From contig JAEWHE010000015.1 in NCBI GenBank assembly GCA_023387965.1, forward strand, positions 62,001 through 126,000: 64,000 nucleotides of DNA, written 5' to 3'. The notes beneath the pieces were generated by a model. It saw nothing but the letters and a program-made list of their open reading frames with translations, was not told the DNA's origin and did not search any database. Numbering within the stretch: the first letter of the stretch is position 1; the number at the start of each line of letters is the position of its first letter. Origin of the DNA: Bacteroidota bacterium (GTDB lineage: Bacteria > Bacteroidota > Bacteroidia > Flavobacteriales > Flavobacteriaceae). Shown piece after piece: positions 27,299-34,276 of the stretch. The translations under genes and the position numbers were made by a program.

Positions 27299-28868
27299 AT
27301 ATCTTCAAAAGTGTTTCTTTCAAGCCTTCGCCAATATTTCGCCAAAAGAAATTATAAAAAGATTTTTCTGGAATGCGTTCCAAATTCTCAATTTTTGCCT
27401 CCACAATTTCTTCGTCAGAATCATTTTTTACTAGCAAATTGCCTACAAAAGAAAGCAACTTGTTTTTCTTTTGCGGTTTATTTTTGCGATAAACTGTGAC
27501 TTTTAAATCTTTGTATCGCAAAGCAAAATCTCCACTCGAACGCTTGTCATTTCCGGTAAAATTAAAATAAACTTCGTTCAGCATCCCCTCAACTTCTGCG
27601 TTCATGTAAGGCTTGGTAAAAGGTTTGAGTCTTTTCGCTGGAAAATTTAAAATACTACCATTGATGTTAAATCCGTCCGTTTTGTCTAAAACATTCAATT
27701 TCCATTTCACTTTCATCGGCGAAACGTTCATAAATTTACAATTTACATTGATGACCAAATCCGGTAATTTTGTCTTCCCAAAACCACTGTTTACTTCAGT
27801 TGCAAATAAATTAAATTGGTTAAACGAAAGCAATCCGGCTCCGCGCTCGAAGGTTTTTTCTTCTTCATATTCTAAAGTCGATTCACGAATTGCAAGCGTA
27901 TCCACGTGTAATCCAAAAGGAATTTCGCGAAGCAATTTATTGTAAAGTGGCTTTTTCGAAAGATCATCAGCTGGCATTTTCGGACGGTAAACATTCGCAA
28001 AAACACGGTCCAGGAAAATATTGGTCGAATTAAAATAAAAATTATCGTTTTTAAATCCCCAATCCATATTATTAATCCTAATTTCGTCGGCATTAATCGT
28101 AAAAATATCTTTCTCTTTCGGAATCCGTCGTATAAATTCCGGACGATCATATTGCGGAATCAACCGAAACGCTGCAATTTTCAAATCATTTTTATCAGTT
28201 GTAATTTGATGTGCCGTGATGTGGTAAAATTCGCTGGCGCGAAAATAAATACTGTCGCAATTCACAATAAAATCGTCGTACTGAAACGGAATTTTCTCCG
28301 AAAGCGTCTCGTCATCTAAAACCAACTTATCAATCGCCATCGACAAATTATGAACAATCAGCGAAGCTTTGTTATTTTTAGTAGAAATAATTTTTAAACT
28401 GCTGTTATTTAGAGCAATGTCCCTTACGGAAATAGTATTTCGGAACGGTTCAACTACGCGGTTTTTAATGCTTTTCGGGTCGTTTAAAGCCTTGTCATTT
28501 TCTTTATACAAAATAATATCAGGCTTGTTAATCGTTAATTTTTTCGCCTGAATCTTATCGCCAAAAATTATATTCCAAGCTTTTATTCCTTCCACATTAA
28601 CGGATTCGATAGTGGCATAAATCCCCGATTTTACTTCGGTTTTGTTCAAAGAATTTTTTGGCACCAAAACAATTTCAGATATTAAAGCATCGCCACCCAA
28701 AATCGAGACATCGATATTTTTGTAAGTAATTTGATAAGGCGAATTATTTTTTTCGTTAATTAATTCAGGTAGTTTTTCTTTGATCCAAAAATTAACTCCA
28801 ATGTTGGCAACGACCACCAAAATCAGTAAAATTCCAATTGTAATTAATATTTTTCTCCAAATTGCCAT
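27297..28868 (-). CDS. Membrane-anchored AsmA/DUF748-like envelope protein
   Basis: A 523-residue protein with a single N-terminal membrane helix (ILITIGILLILVVVANIGVN) and a long, beta-rich periplasmic part. Its layout, an N-terminal anchor followed by repeated beta segments such as ITYKNIDVSILGGDALISEI and LVVINVNCKF-like strands, resembles AsmA and DUF748 proteins, some of which are thought to bridge the envelope and move lipids. I do not recognise a named family with certainty. It is alone on its strand, convergent with the amylase. A TATATTTA box near 28884 may be its promoter. Confidence 0.7.
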   Translation of the reverse strand: MAIWRKILITIGILLILVVVANIGVNFWIKEKLPELINEKNNSPYQITYKNIDVSILGGDALISEIVLVPKNSLNKTEVKSGIYATIESVNVEGIKAWNIIFGDKIQAKKLTINKPDIILYKENDKALNDPKSIKNRVVEPFRNTISVRDIALNNSSLKIISTKNNKASLIVHNLSMAIDKLVLDDETLSEKIPFQYDDFIVNCDSIYFRASEFYHITAHQITTDKNDLKIAAFRLIPQYDRPEFIRRIPKEKDIFTINADEIRINNMDWGFKNDNFYFNSTNIFLDRVFANVYRPKMPADDLSKKPLYNKLLREIPFGLHVDTLAIRESTLEYEEEKTFERGAGLLSFNQFNLFATEVNSGFGKTKLPDLVINVNCKFMNVSPMKVKWKLNVLDKTDGFNINGSILNFPAKRLKPFTKPYMNAEVEGMLNEVYFNFTGNDKRSSGDFALRYKDLKVTVYRKNKPQKKNKLLSFVGNLLVKNDSDEEIVEAKIENLERIPEKSFYNFFWRNIGEGLKETLLKI

Positions 28869-29062
28869 TGCTTTTTTCTATTAAATATAACCAGAAAATT
28901 GCAGTTAAAATCCAGACAAGAATTTAATTATCATTTTTTTAAGAAGATTTTTTTTAGAAAACATAGCATTAGAGAAGAAGCTATTTTTCGCTTACGCAAA
29001 AGTCAGAAAGGTTTTTTTCATGCCGAAATTCAGAATAATTTACGGAAGATTCTAAAAACAAA

Positions 29063-29088
29063 AAACCCACTAATTTCTTAGTGGGTTT
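29063..29088 (-). terminator. Terminator of cassette A
   Basis: AAACCCACTAA pairs with TTAGTGGGTTT (29063-29073 with 29078-29088); on the minus strand it is followed by a T-rich run. Confidence 0.8.
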
Positions 29089-29091
29089 AAG

Positions 29092-29132
29092 TGGTACCTC
29101 CAGTCCCGACGCTTCGGGAGAACCAGGGACAC
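29092..29132 (-). repeat. tRNA-Phe 3'-end remnant, cassette A
   Basis: On the minus strand it carries GTGTCCCTGGTT, then a palindrome in place of the T-loop, then CTGGAGGTACCA, matching the variable loop, T-arm and acceptor end of the tRNA-Phe at 29860-29932. The 16-bp palindrome TCCCGACGCTTCGGGA sits at 29104-29119, so the piece cannot form a normal T-arm. Confidence 0.85.
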
Positions 29133-29415
29133 TATTTCTTAGCGAGGATGTCTGAAATTATAAGTGGGTTTTGAATCACTTTCCAATGAATCTTATGCTT
29201 TTAATTCGTTTAAAAAACTTTTCAAAAAATATCGCTTCCTCATTATAAAAACATTCAAAAGTCAATGTCAATTTCCAATCATCGCTAATTTTTGTATAAG
29301 AATTTTTGTAGAAATGTTCATTGTGTTTTTTGATGCGTTCATCAACATTGTGTGTTTCACCAATGTAGTATTTGTTCGCTTTTTCGGAATATAGGATGTA
29401 AAAATAGTGAGGCAT
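29132..29415 (-). pseudogene. GIY-YIG nuclease, cassette A, frameshifted
   Basis: Starts with MPHYFYILYSEKANKYYIGE exactly like the intact copy, but is one base shorter over its length (284 versus 285). The deletion is in a T-run near 29180, where the intact copy has CTTTTTCAATG and this one CTTTCCAATG. As a result the frame stops at RFIGK after 79 residues, and the last 15 residues of the intact protein (VIQNPLIISDILAKK) are encoded out of frame. The GIY-YIG core, including the Arg in DERIKKHN and the Glu in FEKFFKR, is intact, so a short active product is not excluded. Confidence 0.8.
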
Positions 29416-29440
29416 ATAAAGTGAAGTTTATAAAAACAAA

Positions 29441-29477
29441 AAACCCGAATCCCGAAGCGTCGGGACTATTCGGGTTT
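29441..29477 (-). terminator. Terminator of cassette B, with the 16-bp palindrome in its loop
   Basis: AAACCCGAAT pairs with ATTCGGGTTT (29441-29450 with 29468-29477). The loop holds CCCGAAGCGTCGGG, a copy of the palindrome found elsewhere, whereas the same hairpin after the real tRNA has only ATTGCT. Confidence 0.8.
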
Positions 29478-29480
29478 AAG

Positions 29481-29521
29481 TGGTACCTCCAGTCCCGACG
29501 CTTCGGGGGAACCAGGGACAC
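29481..29521 (-). repeat. tRNA-Phe 3'-end remnant, cassette B
   Basis: Same structure as 29092-29132: GTGTCCCTGGTT and CTGGAGGTACCA joined by a palindrome copy (29493-29508, TCCCGACGCTTCGGGG). Its first base is the G of the GIY-YIG stop codon TAG. Confidence 0.85.
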
Positions 29522-29805
29522 TATTTCTTAGCGAGGATGTCTGAAATTATAAGTGGGTTTTGAATCACTTTTTCAATGAATCTTATGCTTTTCATTCGTT
29601 TAAAAAACTTTTCTAAAAATATCGCTTCCTCTTTATCAAAACATTCAAACGTCAATGTCAATTTCCAATCATCGCTAATTTTTGTATAAGAATTTTTGTA
29701 GAAATGTTCATTGTGTTTTTTGACGCGTTCATCAACATTGTGTGTTTCACCAATGTAGTATTTGTTGGCTTTTTCCGAATATAGGATGTAAAAATAGTGA
29801 GGCAT
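29521..29805 (-). CDS. Small GIY-YIG nuclease, cassette B (intact)
   Basis: A 94-residue protein that is almost only a GIY-YIG domain. The two-strand motif is YFYILYS and YYIGETHN, the catalytic Arg lies in VDERVKKHN and the metal-binding Glu in FLEKFFKRMKS. Small GIY-YIG proteins of this UPF0213/YhbQ-like size are predicted DNA nucleases; homing enzymes and repair nucleases use the same fold. It starts 55 bases downstream of tRNA-Phe and ends exactly where a tRNA-Phe 3'-end copy begins, so it is probably tied to the mobility of this cassette. That role is inference. A promoter of its own was not seen; read-through from the tRNA promoter is possible. Confidence 0.88.
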   Translation of the reverse strand: MPHYFYILYSEKANKYYIGETHNVDERVKKHNEHFYKNSYTKISDDWKLTLTFECFDKEEAIFLEKFFKRMKSIRFIEKVIQNPLIISDILAKK

Positions 29806-29830
29806 ATAAAGTGAATTTTATAAAAACAAA

Positions 29831-29856
29831 AAACCCGAATATTGCTATTCGGGTTT
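29831..29856 (-). terminator. Terminator directly after tRNA-Phe
   Basis: AAACCCGAAT pairs with ATTCGGGTTT (29831-29840 with 29847-29856); on the minus strand it ends in a T-rich run. Confidence 0.85.
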
Positions 29857-29859
29857 AAG

Positions 29860-29932
29860 TGGTACCTCCAGGGATCGAACCAGGGACACATGGATTTTCA
29901 GTCCATTGCTCTACCATCTGAGCTAAGGTACC
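29860..29932 (-). tRNA. tRNA-Phe (anticodon GAA)
   Basis: On the minus strand the gene begins GGTACCTTAGCTCAGATGG and ends with acceptor strand GGTACC and discriminator A. The 7-bp acceptor stem, D-arm (GCTCAGATGGTAGAGC), anticodon arm with CTGAAAA (GAA anticodon) and T-arm (CCTGGTTCGATCCCTGG) all fold. CCA is not encoded, as usual in Bacteroidota. It has a textbook promoter and terminator of its own. Confidence 0.97.
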
Positions 29933-29970
29933 GTACAATTTTGAGCATTACTGCTTGTTGATTGCGGGTG

Positions 29971-30002
29971 CAAATATAGAACGATTTTTAATTTATCCAA
30001 AA
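29971..30002 (-). promoter_or_regulatory. Promoter of tRNA-Phe
   Basis: On the minus strand TTTTG, 19 bases, then TATATTTG: an excellent match to the Bacteroidota consensus TTTG-N19-TAnnTTTG, about 39 bases before the tRNA. Confidence 0.8.
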
Positions 30003-30026
30003 TAAATTTTAAAAAAAATCTATTCG

Positions 30027-30034
30027 TACCTTCG
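30027..30034 (+). promoter_or_regulatory. Possible -7 box for the coaX operon
   Basis: TACCTTCG is one base off TAnnTTTG and lies 19 bases before the coaX ATG. Confidence 0.4.
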
Positions 30035-30053
30035 CCAAAACTAAATTAATGAT

Positions 30054-30788
30054 ATGCTTTTAGCCGTTGACGTTGGAAATACAAGAGTGAAAGCTGCTGT
30101 CTTTGAGGAGAATGTCATTTTAAAAACCTACATTTTTGAGAGCGAAATTTTTTTGAGTCAAATCGAAATTATTTTAAAAAAATTTCCAAAAATCGAACAT
30201 TTAGTCATGGCATCGGTTGGAAAACTGGATGAAAATTTGTTACAACCACTTTCTGAAATGGTGGAAACGGTGATCGTATCCCGGGATTTTCAATTTCCGT
30301 TTCAAAATTTGTATGAAACGCCGCAAACCTTAGGCATCGATCGATTGGTTTTGGCATCTGGAGCCACACTTTTATTTGCCAACCAAAACCGATTGGTAAT
30401 TGATGCAGGAACTTGTATTACGTACGATTTTGTCAATAATCAGAACCAATATCTCGGTGGCGCGATTTCGCCAGGAATCAAACTTCGGTATAAATCCATG
30501 AACGATTATACCGCAAAATTACCGCTTTTGGAGACCCAAAACCCCAAAAATTTTATCGGTAAAACCACCGCAGAATCTATGCATTCCGGTGTAATTAACG
30601 GCGTAATTGGAGAGATTGAAGGTTTTATAAATCGCTATCAAACTGATTTTTCAAACTTTACCATAATTTTAACGGGTGGCGATGCGGAATTTTTGGCTAA
30701 ACGATTAAAAAATACCATATTTGCCAATTCAAATTTCCTTTTGGAAAGCCTGAACATTTTATTTCAATACAAAATCAAAAATGATTAA
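30054..30788 (+). CDS. coaX: Type III pantothenate kinase
   Basis: A 244-residue ASKHA-fold kinase. The phosphate motif AVDVGNTRVKAAVF is at the N-terminus, the second Asp in VIDAGTCITYDFV, then GGAISPGIKLRYKSMNDYTA, GVINGVIGEIEG and the C-terminal ILTGGDAE. It makes 4'-phosphopantothenate, the first step of CoA synthesis. It overlaps the next gene by eight bases, beginning an operon that continues to lptC. Confidence 0.95.
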   Translation: MLLAVDVGNTRVKAAVFEENVILKTYIFESEIFLSQIEIILKKFPKIEHLVMASVGKLDENLLQPLSEMVETVIVSRDFQFPFQNLYETPQTLGIDRLVLASGATLLFANQNRLVIDAGTCITYDFVNNQNQYLGGAISPGIKLRYKSMNDYTAKLPLLETQNPKNFIGKTTAESMHSGVINGVIGEIEGFINRYQTDFSNFTIILTGGDAEFLAKRLKNTIFANSNFLLESLNILFQYKIKND

Positions 30789-32025
30789 AAATATCTTAGT
30801 AAGCTTCGGTTTGCTTTTTTCAATGGCTGTTTTTGCCCAAGAAGGTACTTCTTCGCCTTATTCTTATTATGGTCTTGGCGATGTTCGTTTTAAAGGAACT
30901 GCCGAAAATCGAGCCATGGGAACTCTTTCGATTGCTGCAGATAGTATTCACATGAATTTGCAAAATCCTGCCGGATATTCGTTTTTAAAATTAACGAATT
31001 TTGCCGTTGGGGGAACTCAAAATTACAATAATTTACATTCAAATTCAGGTAGTGCAGATGCGCAAAGAACCACGCTTGATTATTTAGCCTTGGCATTTCC
31101 GGTTGGAAAAATGGGCTTCGGTTTCGGGATTATTCCGTATTCGTCAGTAGGTTACAGGATTCAAAGCACGGGAGAAGGTTTGCCATCAAGGCAATATTCG
31201 GGAAAAGGTGGGTTAAACCGCGTTTTCTTGGGAGCTTCCTATAAAATTACAGATTATTTGAGTTTTGGTGTGGAAGGAAACTATAATTTCGGTGATGTTG
31301 AAACCAGAAATGTAATTCAAAACAGCGGCGTTCAATATGGAACCCGAGAAATAAATAATTCAAATCTTACAGGTTTTAATGCCAATTTCGGTTTGATGTT
31401 CGATAAAAAAATCGGAAAAAAATACCATTTTGCGGCAAGCGCCACTTACAGTCCGGAAGGAACAATCACTTCAGAAAATGAACGTAATTTGGCAACTGTT
31501 TTGCTTTTTGCCAACGGAAATATTTCTACAGTAGAAGAAAGAAATCTCACTGTTGATGATACGGAAATTAAAATGCCGTCTAAATTTTCTTTTGGAGTAG
31601 GAATGGGAGAACAAGGCAAATGGTTTGCAGGTGCCGAAGCAGTTTTCCAAGAAAGCAGTTCTTTTGGAAACCGATTTAACGACATTCAAAACGTAGCGTA
31701 CGAAAATTCTCAAAAATATGTTTTGGGAGGTTATTTTATTCCGCAATATAATTCTTACGACAGCTATTTAAAAAGGGTAACTTACCGTGCAGGTTTCCGT
31801 TACGAAACTACCGGACTCGTAATTTCTGACGTTTCAATAAAAGATTATGCCGGAAGCGTTGGAGTAGGTTTGCCGTTAGGTGGAATGGCTTCTAACCTAA
31901 ACATCGGTTTTGAATATGGACAACGTGGAACTATAAAAAATAACTTGGTTCGTGAAACTTACGCCAATATAATCATCGGTTTATCGTTAAATGATAAATG
32001 GTTCCAAAAGAGAAGATATGATTAA
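30781..32025 (+). CDS. Outer membrane beta-barrel protein, flavobacterial conserved
   Basis: A 414-residue protein with a signal peptide ending near MAVFAQ and then a beta-barrel pattern rich in alternating aromatic and Gly residues, such as SPYSYYGLGDVRFKG and FGFGIIPYSSVGYRI. The start SSPYSYYGLGD with ENRAMG and LQNPAGYS resembles the outer membrane porin/FadL-like group found in Bacteroidota. Its function is not known to me. The operon position between coaX and a TPR/lptC pair suggests an envelope role. It overlaps the next gene by eight bases. Confidence 0.8.
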   Translation: MIKNILVSFGLLFSMAVFAQEGTSSPYSYYGLGDVRFKGTAENRAMGTLSIAADSIHMNLQNPAGYSFLKLTNFAVGGTQNYNNLHSNSGSADAQRTTLDYLALAFPVGKMGFGFGIIPYSSVGYRIQSTGEGLPSRQYSGKGGLNRVFLGASYKITDYLSFGVEGNYNFGDVETRNVIQNSGVQYGTREINNSNLTGFNANFGLMFDKKIGKKYHFAASATYSPEGTITSENERNLATVLLFANGNISTVEERNLTVDDTEIKMPSKFSFGVGMGEQGKWFAGAEAVFQESSSFGNRFNDIQNVAYENSQKYVLGGYFIPQYNSYDSYLKRVTYRAGFRYETTGLVISDVSIKDYAGSVGVGLPLGGMASNLNIGFEYGQRGTIKNNLVRETYANIIIGLSLNDKWFQKRRYD

Positions 32026-33379
32026 ACAGAGAATTTGTGGATTTTTGTTTTTGTTGTTGATGGGTTTTGGTGCAACCGCACAAGAAAAATCCTGCAAAGA
32101 AAAATGGACTGATTTTTCGGAATTTGCAACGAAAAACAATTTCGACAGTTCTACTTATCAACCTTGGTTAGCTCTGAAAAATTGTTCAGAAAACAACGAA
32201 GATTATTTTATTTCGGGTATAAAAATTTTATCGCAAATGGTAGAAGCCGCCAACGCTTCTGCGGAAAAAGATAAAATGATTGCCGAATTAGCAACTCTTT
32301 TTGACGAACATGACAAAAAATTCCCAAACAATCAAAACGGGAATAAAATTGCAAAGTCCGTTATACTTTTTGAAAATAATGCAGCTTCAGAAAAAGATAT
32401 TTTTAATTTTCTCGATCAGGCGTTTGCATCGCAACCTTCGCAGTTTAAACAGCCTTTTGTAATTGATTTGTATTCAAAAGTTTTGGTGAATCAATTTCAT
32501 GCCAATGCCGAAAATTTGGATTTAAACAAAGTTTTACAAAAATTGGATGCTATTGCCATTCAAATTAAAACCGAAAAACAAAAATATTGGCCAACGGTTG
32601 AAACTTTGGAAAATAAAAAACAAACCATCAAGCTAATTCCCGAAGAAATTCAGCAATTGAATAGTGCAAAATCTTCTTTTGACAATTTAATTTTGGTGGA
32701 AGAAAATGTGAACGCACGTTTTTTAAAATTGGCGACTTGCGAACAATTGGAAAGTTTTTATGCTGAAAAAATTAAAAGTGCTGAAGATATTTTGGCGATG
32801 CAAAACGGTTTTGAGGTGTTGACACAAAAAAAATGTACGTCAGCTTTTTATTTTAATTTGACAAAAAAATTGCACACCGCGAAACCTTCTGCGGCAACGG
32901 CAAACGTTTTGGCATTTGACGCTAGAAAAAACCGGGAGCAAGATGTAGCCATGAAATATTTTCAGGAAGCGGCCGAACTCGAAACAAATCCTTCAAAAAA
33001 AGCCGAAGCTTATTACATGTTGGCAACCATCCAACAAATCAAGCACAAAGAACAAGCCCGAATTTCTGCATTAAAAGCTGTAGAAATTAAACCTGATTTT
33101 GGAAAATCGTATATTTTAATTTCGCAGTTGTATGCCAATAGCGGAAAAATGTGTGGCAATTCAACTTTTGAACAACAAGCCATTTATTGGTTAGCTGCCG
33201 AAACTGCTAAAAAAGCAGGGCAAGTGCAGCCTAATTTTGAAAAAACAGCAAAAGATTTGGCTGCAGATTATTTGCGTAAAGCACCTTCAAAAGATGATTT
33301 GAAAAAAGCCGGAAAAAAAGCAGGTGATGTCATCACATTTTCTTGCTGGATTAAGCAATCTGTGACCATTCCGAAATAA
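32018..33379 (+). CDS. TPR-containing secreted protein
   Basis: A 453-residue protein with a signal peptide (MIKQRICGFLFLLLMGFGA) and helical repeats; the C-terminal part (AMKYFQEAAELETNPSKKAE, then AEAYYMLATIQQIKHKEQA) reads as tetratricopeptide repeats. It probably acts as a periplasmic scaffold. A longer frame starts at 31991, but the ATG at 32018 directly precedes a good signal peptide. It lies just ahead of lptC (three bases between), so a role in outer membrane assembly is possible. Confidence 0.82.
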   Translation: MIKQRICGFLFLLLMGFGATAQEKSCKEKWTDFSEFATKNNFDSSTYQPWLALKNCSENNEDYFISGIKILSQMVEAANASAEKDKMIAELATLFDEHDKKFPNNQNGNKIAKSVILFENNAASEKDIFNFLDQAFASQPSQFKQPFVIDLYSKVLVNQFHANAENLDLNKVLQKLDAIAIQIKTEKQKYWPTVETLENKKQTIKLIPEEIQQLNSAKSSFDNLILVEENVNARFLKLATCEQLESFYAEKIKSAEDILAMQNGFEVLTQKKCTSAFYFNLTKKLHTAKPSAATANVLAFDARKNREQDVAMKYFQEAAELETNPSKKAEAYYMLATIQQIKHKEQARISALKAVEIKPDFGKSYILISQLYANSGKMCGNSTFEQQAIYWLAAETAKKAGQVQPNFEKTAKDLAADYLRKAPSKDDLKKAGKKAGDVITFSCWIKQSVTIPK

Positions 33380-33382
33380 AAA

Positions 33383-33928
33383 ATGAAATATATTTCCTAC
33401 ATATTACTCGGGATTTTCGTTTTGATTTTTGCTTCTTGCCAAAACAATATTAAAGAAGTTCAAAAGATTAACAGAGCGGCTTTTGCTCCAATGGGGGAAG
33501 CTGATTCGGTTAACTTAAAATACACCGATTCGGGAAGGATTACCGCAATTTTGAAAAGTCCAAAAATGCTCGATTTTGGCAATGTGGCGTTTCCTTACCA
33601 AGAATTTCCAAAAGGCGTGGACGTAACCATTTACGATGCGACTCAAAAACGAACTTTTGTGCGTTCGGATTATGCTATTTCTTTCAAAGGAACCAATATT
33701 ATTGATTTGCAAGGCAATGTCAAAGTAACTTCTGAAGATGGTAAAATGCTTGAAACGACGCAGTTATATTACGACCAAAAACGAGAATGGTTTTTTACCG
33801 AAAAAAAATGCAAACTCACGCTTGGCGAAGGCAATGTTTTTTATACCAAAGGTTTTGACGCAAGTCGCGACTTAAAAGACATTAGCGGACAAACTTTCTT
33901 CGGGGAAGGCCAAGCCGACGATTTTTAA
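33383..33928 (+). CDS. lptC: LPS export protein LptC, lipoprotein form
   Basis: A 181-residue protein with lipobox LIFASC (Cys about 19) followed by an LptC-type beta-jellyroll (SGRITAILKSPKMLDF, YPYQEFP-like turn, DLQGNVKVTSEDGKMLETTQL). LptC sits between the LptBFG transporter and the LptA bridge in lipopolysaccharide export. The lipoprotein form, in place of a membrane helix, is usual in Bacteroidota. It follows the TPR gene within the coaX operon. Confidence 0.88.
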   Translation: MKYISYILLGIFVLIFASCQNNIKEVQKINRAAFAPMGEADSVNLKYTDSGRITAILKSPKMLDFGNVAFPYQEFPKGVDVTIYDATQKRTFVRSDYAISFKGTNIIDLQGNVKVTSEDGKMLETTQLYYDQKREWFFTEKKCKLTLGEGNVFYTKGFDASRDLKDISGQTFFGEGQADDF

Positions 33929-33946
33929 AAAAATAATTTTATCAAA

Positions 33947-34150
33947 ATGTACAAATACATCCCTTATTTTTATTTGTTGGCTGCAATACTTTTTGCGGTT
34001 GACGGTTTCGTGAATTTAAATAGCCAAGAACGCACGCCGTGGTTGAGTTTTCTCTTTGCAGCATTGGCATTATTCATGTTTTTCTTTAGAAGAAGTTATG
34101 CAAAAAAGTTCGATCAGCATAAGAAAAACAATTCTTCAAACCCGAAATAA
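33947..34150 (+). CDS. Small two-helix membrane protein, unknown function
   Basis: A 67-residue protein with two hydrophobic helices (YFYLLAAILFAVDGFV and LSFLFAALALFMFFF) and a basic tail RRSYAKKFDQHKK. It lies 18 bases after lptC and ends the coaX operon. No family recognised; the short spacing and normal base composition support it as a real gene. Confidence 0.7.
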   Translation: MYKYIPYFYLLAAILFAVDGFVNLNSQERTPWLSFLFAALALFMFFFRRSYAKKFDQHKKNNSSNPK

Positions 34151-34238
34151 TTTCTAGCAATTTCGCAAGCACAATCAAAAAAAATTCACTTTAAGGCAAA
34201 ATATAACTTTACTGCTTTTATTATTAAGTAGATAATTG

Positions 34239-34246
34239 TATTTTCG
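34239..34246 (+). promoter_or_regulatory. Possible -7 box for the PpiD-like gene
   Basis: TATTTTCG resembles TAnnTTTG (same TTCG variant as upstream of coaX), 30 bases before the ATG. Confidence 0.4.
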
Positions 34247-34276
34247 CCCTCTGAATTTAAAAAGTAACATTATAAA

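Larger units (their letters stand above)
29055..29821 (-). repeat. Tandem array of two GIY-YIG / tRNA-Phe-3'-end / terminator cassettes
   Basis: Two direct repeats of about 380-390 bp (29055-29431 and 29432-29821) lie directly downstream of tRNA-Phe. Read on the minus strand, each has: a GIY-YIG ORF, a copy of the last ~30 bases of tRNA-Phe starting at the ORF stop codon, and a hairpin terminator ending in GGGTTTTTTGTTTTT. The intact tRNA is followed by the same hairpin, so each cassette restores the tRNA 3' end and terminator it was added behind. Copies are about 95% identical. The layout resembles integration by 3'-end duplication at a tRNA gene. Confidence 0.8.

Noticed and set aside
29055..29830. 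Direct repeats near tRNA-Phe as a CRISPR array
   Set aside because: Only two units of about 380 bp with coding content; no short repeats with regular unique spacers.
29658..29891. 77-residue minus-strand ORF crossing part of tRNA-Phe
   Set aside because: It overlaps the intact GIY-YIG gene in another frame and reads through a tRNA and a terminator; it is a shadow.
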